DNA of 64,000 bases from Rotaria macrura (taxonomy: Eukaryota > Rotifera > Eurotatoria > Philodinida > Philodinidae). The stretch lies in assembly GCA_900239685.1 (NCBI GenBank), contig OENT01000656.1:1-64000 (forward strand). The letters run 5' to 3'. Position 1 is the first letter of the stretch; the number at the start of each line of letters is the position of its first letter. Shown here in pieces: positions 61,101 through 64,000 of the stretch. The notes below the pieces were generated by a model that saw only the letters and a list, made by a program, of their open reading frames with translations, did no database searches and was not told where the DNA came from. Both the position numbers and the translations under genes were made by a program.

Positions 61101-61392
61101 AACAATCACACAAAATGAAACGACAGTCAAATCTGATATCTGGTCATTAGGTTGTACACTTGTGCATATGTTAACTGGTCGGATACCATGGAGTAATCCA
61201 TCAATAGCGTCAAGTGCCTACTATTGGAAAGTTATTAATTGGGTAGCAAATGGTGTACAACCGACAATACCAACGGATTTAAGTCTATCCAATGAATGCA
61301 TCAATTTTCTTGAACTATGTTTTCGGCATGATCCTCTTCTACGACCATCATCACAGGAACTTCTTGAACATCCATTTGTCAAGGAAAACTAA
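46167..61392 (+). CDS. MAP3K4: MAP3K4 (MEKK4)-family kinase with degenerate catalytic motifs (9 exons)
   Basis: Exons 46167-46804, 48988-49770, 51516-51802, 51878-52390, 53352-53447, 53510-53998, 55653-56392, 58010-58667 and 60500-61392 keep frame and give about 1698 residues (human 1608). MAP3K4 is a stress-responsive kinase of the p38/JNK pathways. Family landmarks are WYELKRYFNGVNP just after exon 1, a large helical scaffold region (ALEQYDKRFDPRTKEG, AWFNLNSEINRLL), and a C-terminal kinase domain from ~1390. In the kinase the beta3 Lys (CYK, ~1416), HRD Asp (1547), catalytic-loop Asn, YAPE and DIWSLGC are present. The glycine loop is SRGQFATTY, HRDIK is HRDIR, DFG is DVN (1567-1569), and by spacing the alpha-C Glu is Gln. 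An extra ~40-residue Ser-rich insert follows the hinge. Introns 1, 3, 5, 7 and 8 are long; intron 1 carries a repeat and introns 2 and 4 carry MITE copies. AATAAA at 61663. Confidence 0.9.
47071..47630. repeat. palindrome-ended interspersed repeat, copy 2 (short form)
   Basis: Same family as 1831-2709 and same orientation: identical palindromic start and the same CACTTTTTGAAGTACAC end plus CGGAC-ATAA-GTCCG hairpin. It has one internal unit where copy 1 has two. Outside that duplication the two copies look nearly identical, suggesting recent spread or conversion. It lies in intron 1 of the MAP3K4-like gene. Confidence 0.8.
47743..47880. repeat. foldback element in MAP3K4 intron 1
   Basis: The left arm (47743-47790, from GATACTATG to GGATTAAG) pairs imperfectly with the right arm (47833-47880, from TTTTAATCC to CATAGTATC). 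Between them a shorter perfect inverted pair GATTAAAATT / AATTTTAATC occurs. The structure would fold into a long hairpin. It is probably a small MITE or relic; no other copy was seen in the window. Confidence 0.6.
50797..51100. repeat. foldback MITE, copy A
   Basis: About 304 bases with long imperfect terminal inverted arms of roughly 120 bases each, starting AAAGGCGATTATAAG and ending CTTATAACCGCCTTT. The arms include GTTCTGTTGTGCACCGATGA in inverted form on both sides of a core containing ATGGCGCCACATTCGCTGCC. A sister copy lies at 52779-53082. No coding capacity. It sits in MAP3K4 intron 2. Confidence 0.85.
52779..53082. repeat. foldback MITE, copy B
   Basis: Same length, orientation and structure as copy A at 50797-51100. 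A core of about 90 bases (ATGGCGCCACATTCGCTGCC onward) appears unchanged between copies, while the outer arms differ at many positions. It sits in MAP3K4 intron 4, so the two copies flank two exons of the same gene. Confidence 0.85.
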
Positions 61393-63399
61393 ACAAAAAT
61401 ACATTTTTATAACTTTCAATATAAACATAGAATAGAGCTTTTCTCTTGATAGTCTCGCTTCGAACATAACCATAACAGAAAAGCTAAAATACTAACTCTT
61501 TGCAATGCTCTAAAAGATTTTGTTTCAGTTCATCTTTATGATTATATTTTTGATTATTAATTATGCTTAAAAAGATATATATATATATATATATATACAT
61601 AATGATTATTATTTTTTTAAATCTGTTGACAACAATCAGTGAGAATTTTATGATGAAAATGAAATAAATGAATATATTTATGTATAAATTAGTATGTCTT
61701 GTAAATTACTATTCCAGAAGTCAATCTAAATAATAAATACATAATCAAAGATTCCATTAATGTTAACTGTATATGTCTATTATACAGAACAGTCCATCTC
61801 GGTATAATTGATTGAATCATGCAGAAGAATTCTAGTATGTAGGATCCTTATGTAAAACTCTCGATAATAAATTCATTTACTCTTATCAAAGAAATTGCAT
61901 CTAGCTAACAGTGATAGAATATCGTTTGATCGTACTTGTCATTATAAACTATTATCTTTGTACCTTGAAAGAAAATATCAATGAACCAAAAGAAGTGTAC
62001 CAGAGCATTTTGATACACTATTTATGAGGCGTCCTTGTCTAAACAATTCTTCTGGAAAATTCTATGCTAATATATTATAAACGAACGATATGTACAAGAC
62101 GAAGAAAATTATGAATCCGACATGGATTCGATGTGTTGATATATCGATTAGTTTTTAAGTACTTTCTTCGAACAGACATTTTTAAATAGATTATTTTTCT
62201 GAATCAACAATTCATGTTTTCGACTTGACTCGGTCTTATTAATAAACAACGTCGAATTAACTATTACATGTATACCAATGCGAATCCGTTTTCCCTACGC
62301 ACCAATGCTCTATTTCATATGAAAAAAAAATGATAAAAATGCATTTTGCCATCAGTCGAAATGTTCAATTAAATGATAGTAGTTTTATGTATGTCCCTCA
62401 GGACATTATGAGAAATCTCTGACCTTGAAAGAGAAGCGCAAAAGAAACAACGATTTCATATTAAAGCCAAAATTTGAACAAAGTATTTTTCTTTCTCATA
62501 AGAGCATTGTACTTAATCATGTATCGGAATAAACCATGAAAAGATCGACTATTATGAAGTTAATAATCGCTTTTATTTACATGCTAATCAATGACAAAAG
62601 AGCTAGCCGAACAATTATCGATCGTCATTTTCAACGTTTAAAATGAGAAAATCTGTGAAGTATTTGGAAATTTTCTTCAGAACCAATAGTAATTAATGTC
62701 TCGATTTTGTTTTCAATTCATTTAAGTAGATCTCAAAGAGTTATTTCTGCAAGAGAAAATATCGGCTCAATTTCCTCGTCGTGCAACGTTTATTTTTATT
62801 TTTTTGTTTTTTTGGCAAAAGAAGTTTCCCCAAGGAGGAAAGAGAAGAGCTTCGATCTCTCGTTTACAAAACCCGCGCCAATGTAAAATTCTTTCTTCCG
62901 CTGCTCGATTTTTCACACAGATATTTCATTATAATATGACAAGTTCATTTTCAACACAACTCATGTTGATAGAATACTAAATGTATAAGCAATAATTAAT
63001 AGATTCCAACACTATCGAAACACAAACAAAAAAACAATTTCTAATTAGAAATTGAACATCATATAGTACGCAATATGATTGACATGATCATTTTGTTTTT
63101 GTTCCCAACAAATGAATGCATGAGAATAAGTAATAACCTTCGATAATCATAGGACATGATATTCGAATATGAATGACTCATATTGATGTTGTTCGCCGCA
63201 AGACGTTGACGATCAAACTACAAGTTCATATTCGTCATTTTCTTAATGAAAATTATTCAATGATATAATTAATTTTATTTATTTTAAAAAAATATCTATA
63301 CATTTCCGTAAAAAAGAAAAAGATGTCCTATTGACAGCGATATGTTGTGCTTTTCACAAGCGTAAAAACGAATCGATCATAGATAAATAAATAAATGCA
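61393..63399. other. intergenic region between convergent MAP3K4 and KATNAL2 genes
   Basis: About 2 kb of AT-rich sequence with a TA microsatellite (61575-61598) and AATAAA at 61663-61668 for MAP3K4. TTTATT at 63274-63279 could be the minus-strand AATAAA of KATNAL2. No gene was recognised. Confidence 0.5.
61575..61598. repeat. TA dinucleotide microsatellite in MAP3K4 3' region
   Basis: An uninterrupted AT/TA run lies downstream of the MAP3K4 stop codon. Confidence 0.7.
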
Positions 63400-63953
63400 T
63401 TAAACAGATTCGAATTCTTTCTGCCATTCTGTATATTTATCTTTAAATGCTCGTGATGATGGTTTTGTTGTTGATAATACTTTCTCAACATCAACTGTTG
63501 TTATTGAATCAAGTTGAATACATTTACCTAATTCAACATCTAAAGTGAATTGAACATAAAGTTCGTTTAATTTTTTATCGCACTCAACAAGAATAGCAAT
63601 CATTTTCATACCATCGTGAAGATTTTCAAGTATGTGAAATATTTTTCTCAACGGATTCATAGCTGCTTCCTTACAAACAAGTCGAATATCGGCACCTGAA
63701 TATCCTTCTGTACTCTAGAATATTGAAAAAAAAATAAACTTATTCATATTCTAGTATAAAAATAAATTTTCAAAATTAACAAACACTGCTCAGTCGATCG
63801 TAATCGAGATCAGAAAATAGAATAAGACCATTCTTTTCATGAATAACAGTTGGTGGTAGAAATTGTTGAAACATAGCTTTTCGCGCCTCTTTTGTTGGTA
63901 GATCAACTAGAACACGTTTCTCTAAACGTCTCAACATAGCGTGATCAAGTTCC
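63400..63953 (-). CDS. KATNAL2: katanin p60-like AAA ATPase KATNAL2, C-terminal part (runs off right edge)
   Basis: Two minus-strand exons, 63953-63785 and 63714-63400, encode the last ~160 residues. The 5' exons lie beyond the window. KATNAL2 is a microtubule-severing AAA+ ATPase associated with cilia and spermatogenesis. The first exon begins at GGAACTTG after a TTTTAG acceptor and carries ELDHAMLRRLEKRVLVDLP, the helix with the arginine fingers. The second has TEGYSGADIRLVCKEAAMNP (the sensor 2 helical region). The end reads TKPSSRAF then EWQKEFESV, matching the Vps4-type C-terminal helix that closes KATNAL2. The segment LENLHDGMKMIAILVECDKK is longer than in the human protein and may be a local insertion or a retained intron. 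The stop is at 63402-63400. Confidence 0.88.
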
Positions 63954-64000
63954 CTAAAAGCATTCTTCATTCAAAATTAAACATGTATCACGTAGAGAAA

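Overview
This is eukaryotic nuclear DNA, AT-rich and intron-dense. Introns follow GT-AG rules; many are only about 50-90 bases long, with some of 1-2 kb. Every recognisable gene is animal-type: Galpha-o, ARHGAP39, neuralized, PSMG4, KIAA0930, MAP3K4, KATNAL2. A divergent F-box gene of a kind I associate with bdelloid rotifers, a plant-like PPR gene, and several starts lying just after a 3' splice acceptor make a bdelloid rotifer (Rotaria- or Adineta-like) the best guess. The rotifer assignment is inference; the animal assignment is secure. Exon joins were worked out by hand from splice sites and reading-frame continuity.

Layout. 1-2900 is a gene-poor end carrying a palindrome-ended repeat. 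A 3-exon F-box gene (+) occupies 2974-5279. After a 4-kb gap come a two-box HMGB/Dsp1-like gene (+, 9504-11910) and a membrane-anchored alpha/beta-hydrolase-fold protein lacking the catalytic Ser and, apparently, His (+, 12937-15259). A neuralized-type gene lies on the minus strand (18197-20748) with a probable frameshift in its first NHR domain. ARHGAP39/Vilse (+, 22319-30632, 15 exons) and the proteasome chaperone PSMG4 (+, 32061-32510) follow. Galpha-o (-, 35256-36830, reconstructed to exactly 354 residues) is head-to-head with a same-strand run of four genes: KIAA0930 (37324-40163), a plant-like PPR protein (40498-43416), a type I arginine methyltransferase (43550-45965) and MAP3K4 (46167-61392). 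KATNAL2 (-) enters from the right edge and is partial.

The four-gene run has gaps of only 334, 133 and 201 bases. Each of the three downstream start codons sits 2-4 bases after an AG splice acceptor, as expected for a spliced-leader operon. Otherwise the genes act in different processes (Rho/Robo signalling, heterotrimeric G protein, stress MAPK, chromatin, proteasome assembly, microtubule severing), and I see no single pathway.

Mobile DNA is modest. There are two copies of a palindrome-ended repeat (one beside the F-box gene, one in MAP3K4 intron 1), two copies of a long-armed foldback MITE in two MAP3K4 introns, one further foldback, and a pair of inverted arrays of spaced TCAGTA motifs around the intron-1 repeat. 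The points most worth a second look are the degenerate catalytic motifs of the MAP3K4-like kinase, the operon-like cluster enclosing the PPR gene, and the catalytic-residue losses in the hydrolase-like protein.
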